NCBI GenBank assembly: GCA_000955795.1
Contig: JYOB01000012.1
Location: forward strand, 1 to 64,000
Direction of reading: 5' to 3'
Source: Burkholderiaceae bacterium 26
GTDB lineage: Bacteria > Pseudomonadota > Gammaproteobacteria > Burkholderiales > Burkholderiaceae
Length of the DNA stretch: 64,000 nucleotides
Each line of letters starts with the position of its first letter. The stretch's first letter is position 1. The notes below the pieces were generated by a model that was not told the origin of the DNA, did not search any database, and saw nothing but the letters and a program-made list of their open reading frames with translations. Positions 50,587 through 61,424 of the stretch are shown in pieces. Made by a program: the position numbers and the translations under genes.

Positions 50587-51852
50587 TCAGACCACCGTAC
50601 CAAGCTTGAAGATCGGCAGATACATCGCCACCACCATGCCGCCGATCATCACGCCCAGGAAGACGATGATAATTGGTTCGATCAAGGTCGAGATGTTGGC
50701 GACCGCGTCGTCCACCTCGCGCTCGTAGAACTCGGCCACCTTGAGCAGCATGTTGTCCAGCGCACCAGACTCTTCACCGATTTGCGTCATCTGCAGGACC
50801 ATGTTGTCGAACACATGCGTAGCCTGCATGGCGTTGGTGAGACTGGTACCGATACGTACTGCCTGCTGAACCTCCAGGGTCGCATCATGGTAGATCCAGT
50901 TGCCGGCGGCACCGGCGACCGACTCCATCGATTCCACCAGCGGTGTGCCCGCCGCGAACATTGTCGCCAGCGTGCGAGTCCAGCGTGCGATGGTCGCTTT
51001 GCGAATGATGTTGCCAAAGATGGGGATATTTAGGATAACGCGATGCGTCGAACGCTGGACGTTTTCAGATCGCTTGAATGCGCGCGAAAACAGCGCGATG
51101 CCAGCGATGGGGCCCAGCACGATGGGTATCCACCACTTGACGAAGAAATCCGATATCGCAATGACGAACAGCGTAGGCGCTGGCAAATCGGCGCCGAAAC
51201 TTGAGAACACACCCTTGAACGACGGCACCACAAAGATCATCAGCACCACGGTCACCAGGAAGGCCACCGTCAACACGGAGATAGGGTATATCAGGGCCGA
51301 CTTGATCTGCGCCTTCAGCGCGATCGACTTCTCCATGTACAGCGAAAGCCGCTCGAGCAGGGCATCGAGAATACCGCCCTGCTCACCAGCGTCGATCAGG
51401 TTGCAGTACAGCGTGTCAAAGTACTTCGGATGACGGCGGAAGGCTTGCGCCATGCTGCTGCCCGACTCGATGTCGAAACGGATTTCCGTCAGCAGCTGTG
51501 TGAAATTCGGATTGGCGTGGCCCTTCGCGATGATGTCGACCGACTGAAGCAGCGGGACGCCGGCCTTCAACATGGTCGAGAGCTGGCGTGTGAAGTAGGC
51601 GATGTCCTTCGGCGTAATCTTCTTGCCGCGGGCCGCACGGCGGCGCTTGGACTTGGTGATCGACAAGCCTTGCTTGCGCAGGACGGCATTCACCTCGGTG
51701 ATGCTCTCGGCGCGCATCTCGCCCTTGAAGATCTTCCCTTTGCGATCTTTGCCTTCCCACTCGAAGATGTACTGCGTGGGCGCCTTTGTCTTGGCGGTCT
51801 TTCGCGCTGGCGCGGCGGCCGCGCGATTCGCGGCAGGTGCTCGTGTGGCCAT
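50587..51852 (-). CDS. pilC: Type IV pilus inner-membrane platform protein PilC
   Basis: PilC is the polytopic protein on which PilB and PilT act to add or remove pilin subunits. The 421-residue protein has a basic N-terminal extension (about 1-25, Ala/Lys-rich), two GspF-type cytoplasmic domains and three membrane helices. Family motifs include FTRQLSTMLKAGVPLLQS and the C-terminal EPIIIVFLGVMIGGMVVAMYLP. It is between pilB (44 bp) and pilD (4 bp). Confidence 0.95.
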   Translation of the reverse strand: MATRAPAANRAAAAPARKTAKTKAPTQYIFEWEGKDRKGKIFKGEMRAESITEVNAVLRKQGLSITKSKRRRAARGKKITPKDIAYFTRQLSTMLKAGVPLLQSVDIIAKGHANPNFTQLLTEIRFDIESGSSMAQAFRRHPKYFDTLYCNLIDAGEQGGILDALLERLSLYMEKSIALKAQIKSALIYPISVLTVAFLVTVVLMIFVVPSFKGVFSSFGADLPAPTLFVIAISDFFVKWWIPIVLGPIAGIALFSRAFKRSENVQRSTHRVILNIPIFGNIIRKATIARWTRTLATMFAAGTPLVESMESVAGAAGNWIYHDATLEVQQAVRIGTSLTNAMQATHVFDNMVLQMTQIGEESGALDNMLLKVAEFYEREVDDAVANISTLIEPIIIVFLGVMIGGMVVAMYLPIFKLGTVV

Positions 51853-51896
51853 GGTTGGTTCCTACCCCCCGGTATGGGAACGATTGATCGAGAAGG

Positions 51897-53624
51897 TTAT
51901 TGGTTCGTCGTGGCCAGCACTTCCTCGAGGGAAGTCAGCCCCTGCTTCACTTTCCGCAAGCCCGATTCGCGCAGCGACAGTACGCCCTCTTTACGCGCCT
52001 GCTCGGCGATCTGCAGCGCAGTGCCATGCGTAAGGATGATCTCCTGGATCGCTTCGGTGATCGGCATGACCTGGTAGATGCCGACCCGGCCTTTGTAGCC
52101 ACTGCCGTTGCAGGTCTCGCAACCGACCGGGTGATACGGCTGCCACGAGCCGTCGACGTCCGCTTCGGTAAAGCCCGCATCGAGCAGCGTTTCCCTGGGC
52201 AGCGGCCCCGGCTTCTTGCAATCCTTGCACAACCGGCGTGCCAGACGCTGCGCCGTAATCAGCAGCACCGACGACGCGATGTTGAACGGCGCCACCCCCA
52301 TGTTCATCAGGCGGGTCAGCGTGGTCGGGGCATCGTTGGTGTGCAGCGTGGAAAACACCAGGTGACCGGTCTGTGCGGCTTTGATCGAGATATCGGCCGT
52401 TTCCAGATCCCGGATTTCGCCCACCATGATGATGTCCGGATCCTGACGCAGGAACGACTTCAGCGCCGCCGCAAAGGTGAGCCCCGCCTTGTCGTTCACG
52501 TTGACCTGGTTGATGCCGGGCAACTGGATTTCCGCCGGGTCTTCTGCGGTAGAGATATTGATGTCGCCCTGATTCAGTCTGTTCAGGAAGGTGTACAGCG
52601 ACACCGTCTTGCCCGAGCCGGTTGGCCCTGTCACGAGCACCATGCCGTACGGGCGCTTGATCACGTCGAGCAGCAACTGCTTTTGCTCGGGCTCGTAGCC
52701 GAGCTGGTCGATATCGAGCCGCTCGGTGGACGACTCCAGAATCCGGATCACGATCTTCTCGCCGAACAGCGTCGGCAGCGTCGATACCCGGAAGTCGATG
52801 GCGCGCTCGATCGTCTCTTTGTTGTCTTTGTCCTTGCGGTCTTTCGGGACGGTGATGAGCAGCTTCATGCGGCCGTCTTGCGGCACGCGCTTTTCCGAGA
52901 TATCCAGGCGCGAGAGCACCTTGATCCGAGTCGCGATCTTGTCGCGGATGTCCAGCGGCGGCTGCGCGACCTGCGCCAGGATGCCGTCGATGCGGAAACG
53001 CACACGGTAAAACGTTTCAAACGGCTCGAAGTGCAAGTCCGACGCGCCGCGCAGCAGCGCTTCGGTAAAGAGCTTCTGCAGGAAGCGAACCACGGGGGCA
53101 TCGTCGATGCCGTCGGTGGTGGTGCGGCGCGTGGCGGCGGCAGCGCCCGGGTCGTACTCGATCTGCGTGGCTTCCTGCTTGGGGAAGAGCGACTTGATCT
53201 CGGCCGGGGCCTCGTTGGCAAGGCTCAGTTGGCGTACCAGCTTGTCGTGCTCGACGATGACCGTTTCGATAGCCACGTTCATCTTTTGACGCAGCTCTTC
53301 GATTGGCTTCGGATCGCTCGGGTCGGACGTGGCGAGGATGAGACGGTTTTCGCGACGGCCCAGCGGCAACAGACGCAACTGCGCGAAGTGCTTATTGGCC
53401 GACAGCACGGCCGGCACGGTATCGAGCTTGTACTGGGCCAAGTCCAGCAGCGGCATCTGGTACTTGCCGGCGACGAACACGGCGAGGTCGTGCGCACTCA
53501 TAATCCCGCTGCCCACCAGTTCGTCGATCAGTTGCGTGCGTTTTTCACGCGCGCTCTGTTCGAGCTGGGTGAGTAGCGTGGGCGCGATCCGCCGGCTCTG
53601 CGCTAGAGCGAGTCCGAGTGTCAT
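51897..53624 (-). CDS. pilB: Type IV pilus assembly ATPase PilB
   Basis: PilB powers pilus extension. The 575-residue hexameric ATPase has an N-terminal GspE-N/MshEN-type domain (about 1-150), Walker A GPTGSGKT at 333-340, the Asp box, Walker B and His box (GEIRDLET, QTGHLVFSTLH) and the four-cysteine zinc motif CKDC...CETC. It heads pilB-pilC-pilD. In the 259 bp upstream there is a TGGCAC sequence on the minus strand, but the spacing does not fit a sigma-54 site well. Confidence 0.95.
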   Translation of the reverse strand: MTLGLALAQSRRIAPTLLTQLEQSAREKRTQLIDELVGSGIMSAHDLAVFVAGKYQMPLLDLAQYKLDTVPAVLSANKHFAQLRLLPLGRRENRLILATSDPSDPKPIEELRQKMNVAIETVIVEHDKLVRQLSLANEAPAEIKSLFPKQEATQIEYDPGAAAATRRTTTDGIDDAPVVRFLQKLFTEALLRGASDLHFEPFETFYRVRFRIDGILAQVAQPPLDIRDKIATRIKVLSRLDISEKRVPQDGRMKLLITVPKDRKDKDNKETIERAIDFRVSTLPTLFGEKIVIRILESSTERLDIDQLGYEPEQKQLLLDVIKRPYGMVLVTGPTGSGKTVSLYTFLNRLNQGDINISTAEDPAEIQLPGINQVNVNDKAGLTFAAALKSFLRQDPDIIMVGEIRDLETADISIKAAQTGHLVFSTLHTNDAPTTLTRLMNMGVAPFNIASSVLLITAQRLARRLCKDCKKPGPLPRETLLDAGFTEADVDGSWQPYHPVGCETCNGSGYKGRVGIYQVMPITEAIQEIILTHGTALQIAEQARKEGVLSLRESGLRKVKQGLTSLEEVLATTNQ

Positions 53625-53883
53625 GAGTCCAGTCCGTCAGGCTGAAGCTGACCATTTCAGCGCGCGCCGGGCCCCACCGCCTCCAGCGTGCGCTCGCCCC
53701 CCAAGGCGATTGTTTTATGTTCTGCAGCCGGTACCCCACCCATTCGTGGGGGGTGGTGCCCGGAACCGGGGCAGTTTGCCGACCGCCCCTGCATTTGTAA
53801 AGCGCGCATCAAAGCGCAGCTTGCATTTGTGCCACATCGGCAGAAAACGCTTCTAACTGAAGCGCTTGCTCTCTAGTGTGGCG

Positions 53884-55158
53884 TCAACTGCGCTTTGGCT
53901 GCGGTGGCTGATGCAGCCGCACCGTGCGGATCGACTGGCTGTCCATCTGGACGATGTCCATCACGCAGCCCGCAATCTTCACGCTGACCGTCGCCTCGGG
54001 AATCTCTTCCAGCACTTCCAGTAGCAACCCGTTGAGCGTCTTCGGGCCGTCGGTTGGCAGGCTCAGGCCCAGGCGCCGGTTCAAATCGCGCAACGACATT
54101 CCCGCATCCGCAAGATAAGTGCCTTCCTTGTCCCAGGCCAGCTTGCCGGCGTTGGGTAGCGTGGTGGTGAACTCGCCGATCATCTCTTCGATGATGTCTT
54201 CCAGCGTCACCAGCCCCAGCATGTCGCCGTATTCATTGACGATCAGGCCGATGCGGCGGCGATTTTCCTGGAAGTACTGCAACTGGCGGAAAACGGGCGT
54301 GCCACTCGGTACGAAATACGGCTCGGCCAGCAGGCCGCGGAAATCGTCGTGTGTGAGTTCAGTGTGCCCCAGCAGTGACAGGGCCTTGCGCACATGCAGG
54401 ATGCCGATTACCTGATCGCTGTCCTGCTCGAACACCGGCAGCTTGTTGTGATAGCAGGTCTCGAGCTGCTGGACGACCTCTTCAATCGGGCGCGACAAAT
54501 CGAGCGATTCAACCCGCGCGCGCGGCGTCATCACGTCGTCCACGGTGATGGCGTCAAGATCGAACAGGTTGAGCAGGATGCTGCGGTGCTTGTGCGGAAT
54601 GAAGTTGCCTGATTCCAGCACCAGCGTGCGCAGTTCCTCGGTCGACATGCGCTGCTCAGGCGCCTTGCGCGTGTTGATGCGCACCAATCGCAGCACACCC
54701 ATGGCAAACGCGTTGACCACCGCGACCAGCGGCGTCGAAATCTGCAGCAGCGGCTTGATGATGAAGCTGGCCGGGAAAGCAACGCGTTCTGGGTAGGTCG
54801 CGCCCACGATCTTGGGGGCAATCTCGGCGAATACAATGATGAGAAACGCGACGATGGCCGTAGCGATCGACAGCGTCGTTCCGTTGTTGCCGAAGTAATG
54901 GATAGCCAGCGTCGTAATCAGCACCGGCACGGCGGTGTTGATCAGGTTGTTGCCGATCAGGATGAGCGAGAGCAGCTTGTCGGTCTGACCGAGCAACTGC
55001 TGCGTATTGCGCGCGCCCGATACGTTGGACTTGGCAAGATGCCGCAGGCGATGGCGGTTGAGCGCCATCATCGCGGTTTCGGAAATCGAGAAGAAGGCGG
55101 AGCAGCACAACAGCAGCACGACGGCGCCAATTTGTGCCCAGAGCGGCCAAGAGTCCAA
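53884..55158 (-). CDS. CNNM/CBS-domain membrane protein (HlyC/CorC family)
   Basis: This 424-residue inner-membrane protein has an N-terminal CNNM domain of three or four helices (AFFSISETAMMALNR is its signature), a paired CBS domain (about 200-330, with VMTPRARVESLD) and a C-terminal CorC_HlyC domain. Relatives are linked to magnesium or cobalt export; in E. coli terms it resembles YfjD. Haemolysin activity is not established. It is a single gene with its start 189 bp from tRNA-Pro. Confidence 0.9.
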   Translation of the reverse strand: MDSWPLWAQIGAVVLLLCCSAFFSISETAMMALNRHRLRHLAKSNVSGARNTQQLLGQTDKLLSLILIGNNLINTAVPVLITTLAIHYFGNNGTTLSIATAIVAFLIIVFAEIAPKIVGATYPERVAFPASFIIKPLLQISTPLVAVVNAFAMGVLRLVRINTRKAPEQRMSTEELRTLVLESGNFIPHKHRSILLNLFDLDAITVDDVMTPRARVESLDLSRPIEEVVQQLETCYHNKLPVFEQDSDQVIGILHVRKALSLLGHTELTHDDFRGLLAEPYFVPSGTPVFRQLQYFQENRRRIGLIVNEYGDMLGLVTLEDIIEEMIGEFTTTLPNAGKLAWDKEGTYLADAGMSLRDLNRRLGLSLPTDGPKTLNGLLLEVLEEIPEATVSVKIAGCVMDIVQMDSQSIRTVRLHQPPQPKRS

Positions 55159-55347
55159 AGCGGGAGGGGAGGGACGGCGAAGCGCCCACTATAACAGAGG
55201 GGTTTGCCGCTTCTGCGCACATCGCCATTGGTCGCGCGGACAGCGCAACACCCCGCTGGATTAAGCGGACGGTGCGGAAAATGCGTGGGAACTACTGTGC
55301 GGCGATGCTGAAAACCGTGCCGCAGGAATGACTTGAATACGAGAAAC

Positions 55348-55424
55348 TGGTCGGGGTGAGAGGATTCGAACCTCCGGCCTCTACGTCCCGAACGTAGCGC
55401 TCTACCAGGCTAAGCTACACCCCG
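55348..55424 (-). tRNA. tRNA-Pro (anticodon CGG)
   Basis: This is a 77-nt tRNA on the minus strand with a 7-bp acceptor stem (CGGGGTG/CACCCCG), a D arm, an anticodon stem CTACG/CGTAG around TTCGGGA, giving anticodon CGG (codon CCG), and the T arm with GGTTCGAATCC. CCA is encoded. CCG is a favoured proline codon in this genome. Confidence 0.95.
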
Positions 55425-55450
55425 ATGCTTCTTCGCAGATCTCGTGCATG

Positions 55451-56434
55451 TCAGGACTGACGTTGCAGCGAGAAAGCACACAATTCTATCAGCGTCTGGC
55501 GGAAAAGGGAAGGGGGTAATGCGTTTGCTGCTGATTCGGCAGCAGCGGCTTCGCGCTCGGCAGCTTGGCGCGTGTACTCGAGCGCGCCGGAAGCCTGAAT
55601 GGCGGCGAAGATTGCATCGAAATGTTCCGTGCCGCCTTGCTCGATGGCTTGGCGCACCAGTGCGCGCTGTTCTTCCGTGCCATTCGATAGCAGATGGATG
55701 AGGGGCAGGGTCGGCTTGCCTTCGCGCAGGTCGTCGCCGGCGTTCTTGCCCATTTGATCAGCGGTGGACGTGTAGTCGAGCAGATCATCGACGATCTGGA
55801 ACGCGGTGCCGATGCGGCGGCCGTATTCGGCGGCGGCTTCTTCAGTGGCAGCGTCCGCGCCTGAGAGCACCGCGCCGATCTGGGCAGCTGCCTCGAACAG
55901 CTTGGCGGTCTTGTAGCGAATGACCTGCAGGTAGCGTTCCTCCGTCACGTCCGGGTCGTGCATGTTCAGCAGTTGCAGAACCTCGCCTTCGGAAATGACG
56001 TTGGTTGCGTCGGCCAGGATCTGCATGATGCGCATGCTGTTGGCCTGCACCATCATCTGGAAGGCGCGCGAATACAGGAAATCGCCCACCAGCACGCTGG
56101 CCGCGTTGCCGAACACGGCGTTGGCGGTCTTTCGGCCGCGGCGCAAGTCGGATTCGTCAACCACATCGTCGTGCAGCAGCGTGGCCGTGTGGATGAACTC
56201 GACCACGGCGGCCAGCTCGTGCTGATGCTCGCCTTTGTAGCCGAGCGCATTTGCCACCAGCAGCAAGATCACAGGGCGCAGCCGCTTGCCGCCGGCGCTG
56301 ATGATGTATTCGCCAATCTGATTGATCAGCACCACCTCCGAGCCTAGGCGGCGGCGGATCACGGCATCGACGGCGCGCATGTCTTCAGCGACAGGAGCGA
56401 GCAGGACGGAGGCGGAGGCGGAGGTCTGGGTCAA
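55451..56434 (-). CDS. ispB: Octaprenyl diphosphate synthase IspB
   Basis: IspB is a trans-prenyltransferase that builds the side chain of ubiquinone. The 327-residue protein has the first Asp-rich motif DDVVD (89-93) and the second DDLLD (216-220), plus GGKRLRP at residues 48-54 for diphosphate binding. It starts with TTG at 56434, where the homology begins; the frame stays open 51 codons further but that part is Arg/Pro-rich and lacks a family match. It diverges from rplU, an arrangement conserved in proteobacteria. Chain length is inferred from the family. Confidence 0.92.
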   Translation of the reverse strand: MTQTSASASVLLAPVAEDMRAVDAVIRRRLGSEVVLINQIGEYIISAGGKRLRPVILLLVANALGYKGEHQHELAAVVEFIHTATLLHDDVVDESDLRRGRKTANAVFGNAASVLVGDFLYSRAFQMMVQANSMRIMQILADATNVISEGEVLQLLNMHDPDVTEERYLQVIRYKTAKLFEAAAQIGAVLSGADAATEEAAAEYGRRIGTAFQIVDDLLDYTSTADQMGKNAGDDLREGKPTLPLIHLLSNGTEEQRALVRQAIEQGGTEHFDAIFAAIQASGALEYTRQAAEREAAAAESAANALPPSLFRQTLIELCAFSLQRQS

Positions 56435-56606
56435 GGCGAATTCCGACAGAAGGCGTGTGGCTGATGGTCGACTTGCGCGGGAACGATGCCGCGCAAAAAA
56501 CCGCGAGATTATAGAGCAACCAGGCGGTTTGCCCGATGGCGTGGCGCCCCAGGCTTGACGTGGCGGCCCGTTGCGCGGGCGCAGCACCCGATTAGGCGAT
56601 TAGTCT

Positions 56607-56635
56607 TTGATTTGCTTGGGTTTTTCTTGTATAGT
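56607..56635 (+). promoter_or_regulatory. Predicted rplU-rpmA promoter and structured leader
   Basis: TTGATT (56607-56612) and TATAGT (56630-56635) are exactly 17 bp apart. Transcription from about 56642 gives an 80-nt leader containing a 9-bp hairpin with wobble pairs (56654-56662/56667-56675, GCAT loop), a possible site for control of L21/L27 synthesis. Confidence 0.65.
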
Positions 56636-56721
56636 TGCGAGTTCTCTCTGTCCGTCGTCTGCGCATGCGGGCGACAAGTGGCACAAGAGTCACGTTTTAG
56701 TTCTTTTATCGAGGTCCGACA

Positions 56722-57033
56722 ATGTACGCGGTCGTAAAAACCGGCGGTAAGCAATACAAGGTTGCTGCTGGCGAAAAACTGAAAGTAGAACAGATACCGG
56801 CGGACGTTGGCGCAGAAATCACGCTTGACCAGGTGCTCGCAGTGGGCGCCGGCGACCAACTCAAGGTTGGTGCGCCGCTGGTGAGCGGGGCTGCCGTCAA
56901 AGCCACCGTCATCTCCCACGGTCGTCACGACAAAGTGCACATCTTCAAGATGCGCCGTCGTAAGCACTATCAAAAGCGCCAAGGGCATCGTCAAAATTAC
57001 ACCGAGTTGCGTATCGACTCGATCGTGGCCTAA
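56722..57033 (+). CDS. rplU: 50S ribosomal protein L21
   Basis: This structural protein of the large subunit binds 23S rRNA near domain I. The 103-residue sequence starts [20 protein letters not shown] and contains the conserved [17 protein letters not shown] basic segment. It heads rplU-rpmA and is followed by rpmA after 37 bp. Confidence 0.97.
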   Translation: MYAVVKTGGKQYKVAAGEKLKVEQIPADVGAEITLDQVLAVGAGDQLKVGAPLVSGAAVKATVISHGRHDKVHIFKMRRRKHYQKRQGHRQNYTELRIDSIVA

Positions 57034-57070
57034 GGCTGCGTCGTCTACGTAACCGGATAGGAGTTCAGTC

Positions 57071-57331
57071 ATGGCACAGAAAAAAGGCGGCGGTTCCACA
57101 CGGAACGGCCGCGATTCCGAGTCGAAGCGCCTGGGCGTGAAGGTGTACGGTGGCCAAGCCATCAACGCTGGCGGCATCATCATTCGCCAACGCGGCACCC
57201 GCACGCACGCTGGCGTGAACGTGGGCATGGGCAAGGACCACACCCTCTTCGCGCTGGTCGATGGCCACGTGAAGTTCGCCAATCGCGGCGAAGGCAAGAA
57301 GCAGTTCGTCGACGTTGTTCCGGCGGCCTGA
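57071..57331 (+). CDS. rpmA: 50S ribosomal protein L27
   Basis: L27 lies at the peptidyl-transferase centre, its N-terminal arm reaching the P site. The 86-residue protein starts with [20 protein letters not shown], so no cleavable N-terminal extension of the Firmicute type is present. It ends the short operon, followed by a strong terminator. Confidence 0.97.
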   Translation: MAQKKGGGSTRNGRDSESKRLGVKVYGGQAINAGGIIIRQRGTRTHAGVNVGMGKDHTLFALVDGHVKFANRGEGKKQFVDVVPAA

Positions 57332-57346
57332 TTCAGCCTTGTAGTC

Positions 57347-57376
57347 AAAAGGCCCCGCACCCGTGCGGGGCTTTTT
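57347..57376 (+). terminator. Terminator after rpmA
   Basis: The perfect 9-bp stem GCCCCGCAC/GTGCGGGGC is preceded by four A and followed by five T. It separates rplU-rpmA from obgE. Confidence 0.93.
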
Positions 57377-57460
57377 CGTTTCTGGCCGCTAACAAAACTC
57401 GACCCTGATCCTGGGCGGTACGCTGCTTCTTGGCGTGTGTTTCCAGGCGCGTTCTGTTAG

Positions 57461-58618
<1,158 letters not shown>

Positions 58619-58647
58619 ACACAACATCCTTCGGAGACACGTCCACC

Positions 58648-59772
58648 ATGGCCCTGCATTCGCTGATTGCCGATGCGCGCCGCCTTGTCGTCAAGGTCGG
58701 TTCCAGCCTGGTTACCAACGATGGCCGTGGCCTCGACCAGGCAGCCATTGCCCGCTGGGCCGCGCAGATCGCGGCGCTACGGGCGGCGGGCAAGGAAGTC
58801 GTGCTGGTCAGCTCCGGCGCCATCGCCGAGGGCATGCAGCGGTTGGGCTGGGCCAAGCGTCCGAAGGAAATTCATGAGTTGCAGGCTGCCGCTGCCGTCG
58901 GGCAGATGGGGCTGGCGCAGGTGTACGAATCTGAGTTCGCGCGGCACAGCATCCGCACGGCGCAGGTGCTGCTCACGCATGGCGATTTGGCCGATCGCGA
59001 GCGCTACCTCAATGCGCGCTCCACGCTGCTCACGCTGCTGAGCCTCGGTGTCGTGCCGATCATCAACGAGAACGACACGGTCGTCACCGATGAGATCAAG
59101 TTTGGCGACAACGATACGCTGGGCGCGCTTGTCACCAATCTGATCGAAGGCGATGCGCTGATTATCCTGACAGACCAGCGCGGCCTGTATACCGCTGACC
59201 CGCGCAAGGACCCGGACGCCCGCTTTGTCGACGAGGCTCAAGCCGGCACACCCGACCTTGAGCAGATGGCCGGCGGCGCCGGTTCGAGCATCGGCAAGGG
59301 CGGCATGCTGACGAAGATTCTGGCGGCCAAGCGCGCGGCCAAATCGGGTGCGCACACCATCATTGCTTCGGGTCGCGAGCCCGACGTGCTTGCGCGGCTG
59401 GCGAATGGCGAGGCCATCGGCACGCAACTTCGCGCGCCGACTGGGCGGATGGCGGCGCGCAAGCAGTGGATGATCGACCACCTGCAGCTGCGTGGTCGCG
59501 TGGTGCTGGATGCTGGTGCAGTGGAAAAACTCACGGCTGGCGGCAAGTCGTTGCTGCCGATCGGCGTGACCGAGGTGCAAGGCGAGTTTGCGCGCGGCGA
59601 AGTGATCTCGTGCGTGGACGCGGCGGGGCTGGAAGTTGCCCGCGGGTTGACGAACTATTCGTCAGCTGAGGCCCGCTTGATTGCGCGGAAGTCGTCTTCG
59701 GAGATCGAGGCGGTGCTGGGGTATGTGAGCGCTGCGGAGTTGGTGCACCGGGACAATCTAGTCTTGCTCTGA
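58648..59772 (+). CDS. proB: Glutamate 5-kinase ProB
   Basis: ProB phosphorylates glutamate in the first step of proline synthesis and is feedback-inhibited by proline. The 374-residue protein has the amino-acid kinase domain ([12 protein letters not shown] near the N-terminus, [21 protein letters not shown] for substrate) and a C-terminal PUA domain (about 285-374). The ATG at 58648 has GGAG upstream. It is placed after obgE, as in other Burkholderiales; proA is not in the window. Confidence 0.94.
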   Translation: MALHSLIADARRLVVKVGSSLVTNDGRGLDQAAIARWAAQIAALRAAGKEVVLVSSGAIAEGMQRLGWAKRPKEIHELQAAAAVGQMGLAQVYESEFARHSIRTAQVLLTHGDLADRERYLNARSTLLTLLSLGVVPIINENDTVVTDEIKFGDNDTLGALVTNLIEGDALIILTDQRGLYTADPRKDPDARFVDEAQAGTPDLEQMAGGAGSSIGKGGMLTKILAAKRAAKSGAHTIIASGREPDVLARLANGEAIGTQLRAPTGRMAARKQWMIDHLQLRGRVVLDAGAVEKLTAGGKSLLPIGVTEVQGEFARGEVISCVDAAGLEVARGLTNYSSAEARLIARKSSSEIEAVLGYVSAAELVHRDNLVLL

Positions 59773-59781
59773 GTAGGAGCG

Positions 59782-59837
59782 TTGGTGGTATGGCCCCTTC
59801 GATCCCGGTAGAGAGCGAAGGGGCAGTGGACCACCAA
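59782..59837. repeat. Nested inverted repeat between proB and the CNP1-like gene
   Basis: Two perfect arms are nested: outer TTGGTGGT/ACCACCAA (8 bp) and inner GCCCCTTCG/CGAAGGGGC (9 bp), with a 14-nt centre. The elements lie between convergent genes. There is no T run, so it may be a non-canonical bidirectional terminator or another palindromic element. Confidence 0.75.
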
Positions 59838-59861
59838 GGCCCAATCCAAATACCCCGCGCT

Positions 59862-60500
59862 TTACGGCCCGAAATAGCGCCCGCTGCCGCCCAACCGTTG
59901 CACGAGCGTAGAAGCCTTTCCATCTCCCGCTACTGAGCGCACGTCGCAGAAGTAAGAGCGCATCAGCGCCGACGCATAGTCCGTCGGCCCGCCATTGCCC
60001 ACACGCTGCCAATCGGTGGCCGGCTTGTACGCGTTCATGCTGGCGGATTCAGTATTCGCGGTTTCGTTCATGTCGACCGCGCGGTTGCCGACCCACTGGT
60101 TGGTGTCATTGCGCAGCGTCGCATAGATGCGTCGCTCGGCCGTGTCGCAGCGCAGGCCTTCGTAGTTCACGTTGCGCGCGCCGGTCTTGCTGGTGATCAG
60201 CACGGTGTAGCGCACCACGTTGTCCTTGCCGATCGACACCGATTTCGGATCGATGGCAAAACGCAGCGGCGAATCAGTGCGGCCACCCACGTCGAACGGT
60301 ACGGCATCGCGATCGACCGGCGGGGCCGGGAAGGTCACGGCGTCTTCCTTGAAGGGCTTGTCGTTGAACGGGTCCATCAACAGCTTGTCTTCGAGGTCGC
60401 CGGTGCGGTTATGGCTACATGCCGTCAACGCCAGCGCAGCCGCCAGCGCGAGCGGCACGAGAGCGCGGCGCGCTCCACGTGTCGTCGTCATCAAATTCAC
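59862..60500 (-). CDS. CNP1-like family lipoprotein
   Basis: This 212-residue envelope protein has a lipoprotein signal ending LTAC (Cys about residue 28) and belongs to the CNP1-like family, named after a Neisseria/Cupriavidus cryptic protein. The function is unknown. The chosen start is GTG at 60500: it has AAGGA at 6-nt spacing and overlaps the rppH stop by 4 bp (GTGA). An ATG three codons later is possible. It is probably co-transcribed with rppH. Confidence 0.82.
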   Translation of the reverse strand: MNLMTTTRGARRALVPLALAAALALTACSHNRTGDLEDKLLMDPFNDKPFKEDAVTFPAPPVDRDAVPFDVGGRTDSPLRFAIDPKSVSIGKDNVVRYTVLITSKTGARNVNYEGLRCDTAERRIYATLRNDTNQWVGNRAVDMNETANTESASMNAYKPATDWQRVGNGGPTDYASALMRSYFCDVRSVAGDGKASTLVQRLGGSGRYFGP

Positions 60501-61204
60501 GAATTGTCCTTGGGAGCCGTGTCGTCAGGGTTGGGAGAGGAGGGGGCAGGTGCAGATACGCTCACCGTTTCGACAATGACCGTCGTGGTGGTGACGGTCA
60601 GGGCTGGCTGGGCGTACTGCTCGTTTCGGCCGCTCTGACCGCCAGAACGTTCACGGTGATCGCGCGCATCACGTCCGTCGCGCTCACGGTGCTGCCCGCC
60701 GCGCCCGTAGGGCGAGAGCGGTGCGCGAGTCTGCCGCTGCACGAAGCGCGAAAGCTCCGACAGCGCCAGCTGATACACCTCGCGTTTGAACTCGATGACG
60801 GCCTCGAGCGGCACCCAGTACTGGCTCCACCGCCACGCATCGAATTCCGGATGCTCGGTGGCGCGCAGTTGGATGTCGCAGTCGCGACCGACCATGCGCA
60901 GCAGGAACCAGATCTGTTTCTGGCCCCGGTAATGGCCGCGTATCTCGCGGCGGATGAACTTGTCCGGCACCTCATACCGCAGCCAGTCGCGCGTGCGACC
61001 GACGATCCGGACGTGTTCTGGCAACAGGCCGACTTCTTCGTGCAGTTCGCGGAACATCGCTTGTTCGGGCGTCTCGCCGTACTTGATGCCGCCTTGTGGA
61101 AACTGCCAGGAGTGCTCGCCAATGCGCTTGCCCCAGAACACCTCGTTTCTTGCGTTGATGAGGATGATGCCGACGTTCGGGCGGAAGCCTTCACGATCGA
61201 GCAT
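60497..61204 (-). CDS. rppH: RNA pyrophosphohydrolase RppH
   Basis: RppH removes pyrophosphate from mRNA 5' ends and so starts RNase E-dependent decay. The 235-residue protein has the Nudix box [10 protein letters not shown]...RELHEEVGL and the family motifs WQFPQGG and GQKQIWFLL. Beyond about residue 165 it carries a 70-residue tail of low complexity: first Arg/Gly-rich ([19 protein letters not shown]), then Thr/Val/Ser/Pro-rich. This makes it longer than E. coli RppH (176 residues). The tail is disordered by composition and may bind RNA. Confidence 0.92.
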   Translation of the reverse strand: MLDREGFRPNVGIILINARNEVFWGKRIGEHSWQFPQGGIKYGETPEQAMFRELHEEVGLLPEHVRIVGRTRDWLRYEVPDKFIRREIRGHYRGQKQIWFLLRMVGRDCDIQLRATEHPEFDAWRWSQYWVPLEAVIEFKREVYQLALSELSRFVQRQTRAPLSPYGRGGQHRERDGRDARDHRERSGGQSGRNEQYAQPALTVTTTTVIVETVSVSAPAPSSPNPDDTAPKDNS

Positions 61205-61236
61205 GACTGCACCTCGAATACTTTAGAATTACGCCG

Positions 61237-61267
61237 ATTATAGAGCGGCCCGTCGCTCGGCTGTCAC
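61237..61267 (-). promoter_or_regulatory. Predicted rppH promoter
   Basis: On the minus strand GTGACA (61262-61267) and a perfect TATAAT (61237-61242) are 19 bp apart, slightly longer than optimal. Transcription would start about 26 nt before the rppH ATG. Confidence 0.55.
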
Positions 61268-61424
61268 AGACGCCGAAATGTTGCCGCTCACTCGCGCCTC
61301 CTGGGGGAGGGGCGTCGATTGCGCGAATGTGCGCTAGGCGCCTCGTCTCATCTCCTGATTCCGGTGGCTTTTGCCCTTGTTCTCGCGGCTTTGGTTGGCC
61401 GCGTCATCCCTTATTGTCAGTCGC

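Noticed and set aside
53625-53883. Possible sigma-54 promoter upstream of pilB
   Set aside because: TGGCAC is present on the minus strand, but the GC element falls 11 rather than 10 bp from the GG, and TTGC is missing.
53884-55158. TlyC-type haemolysin
   Set aside because: Domains are CNNM, CBS pair and CorC_HlyC, the ion-transport-associated arrangement. Nothing supports haemolysis.
55348-55424. Integration site with a mobile element at tRNA-Pro
   Set aside because: tRNA genes are frequent attachment sites, but no integrase, direct repeat of the tRNA 3' end or foreign composition was seen on either side.
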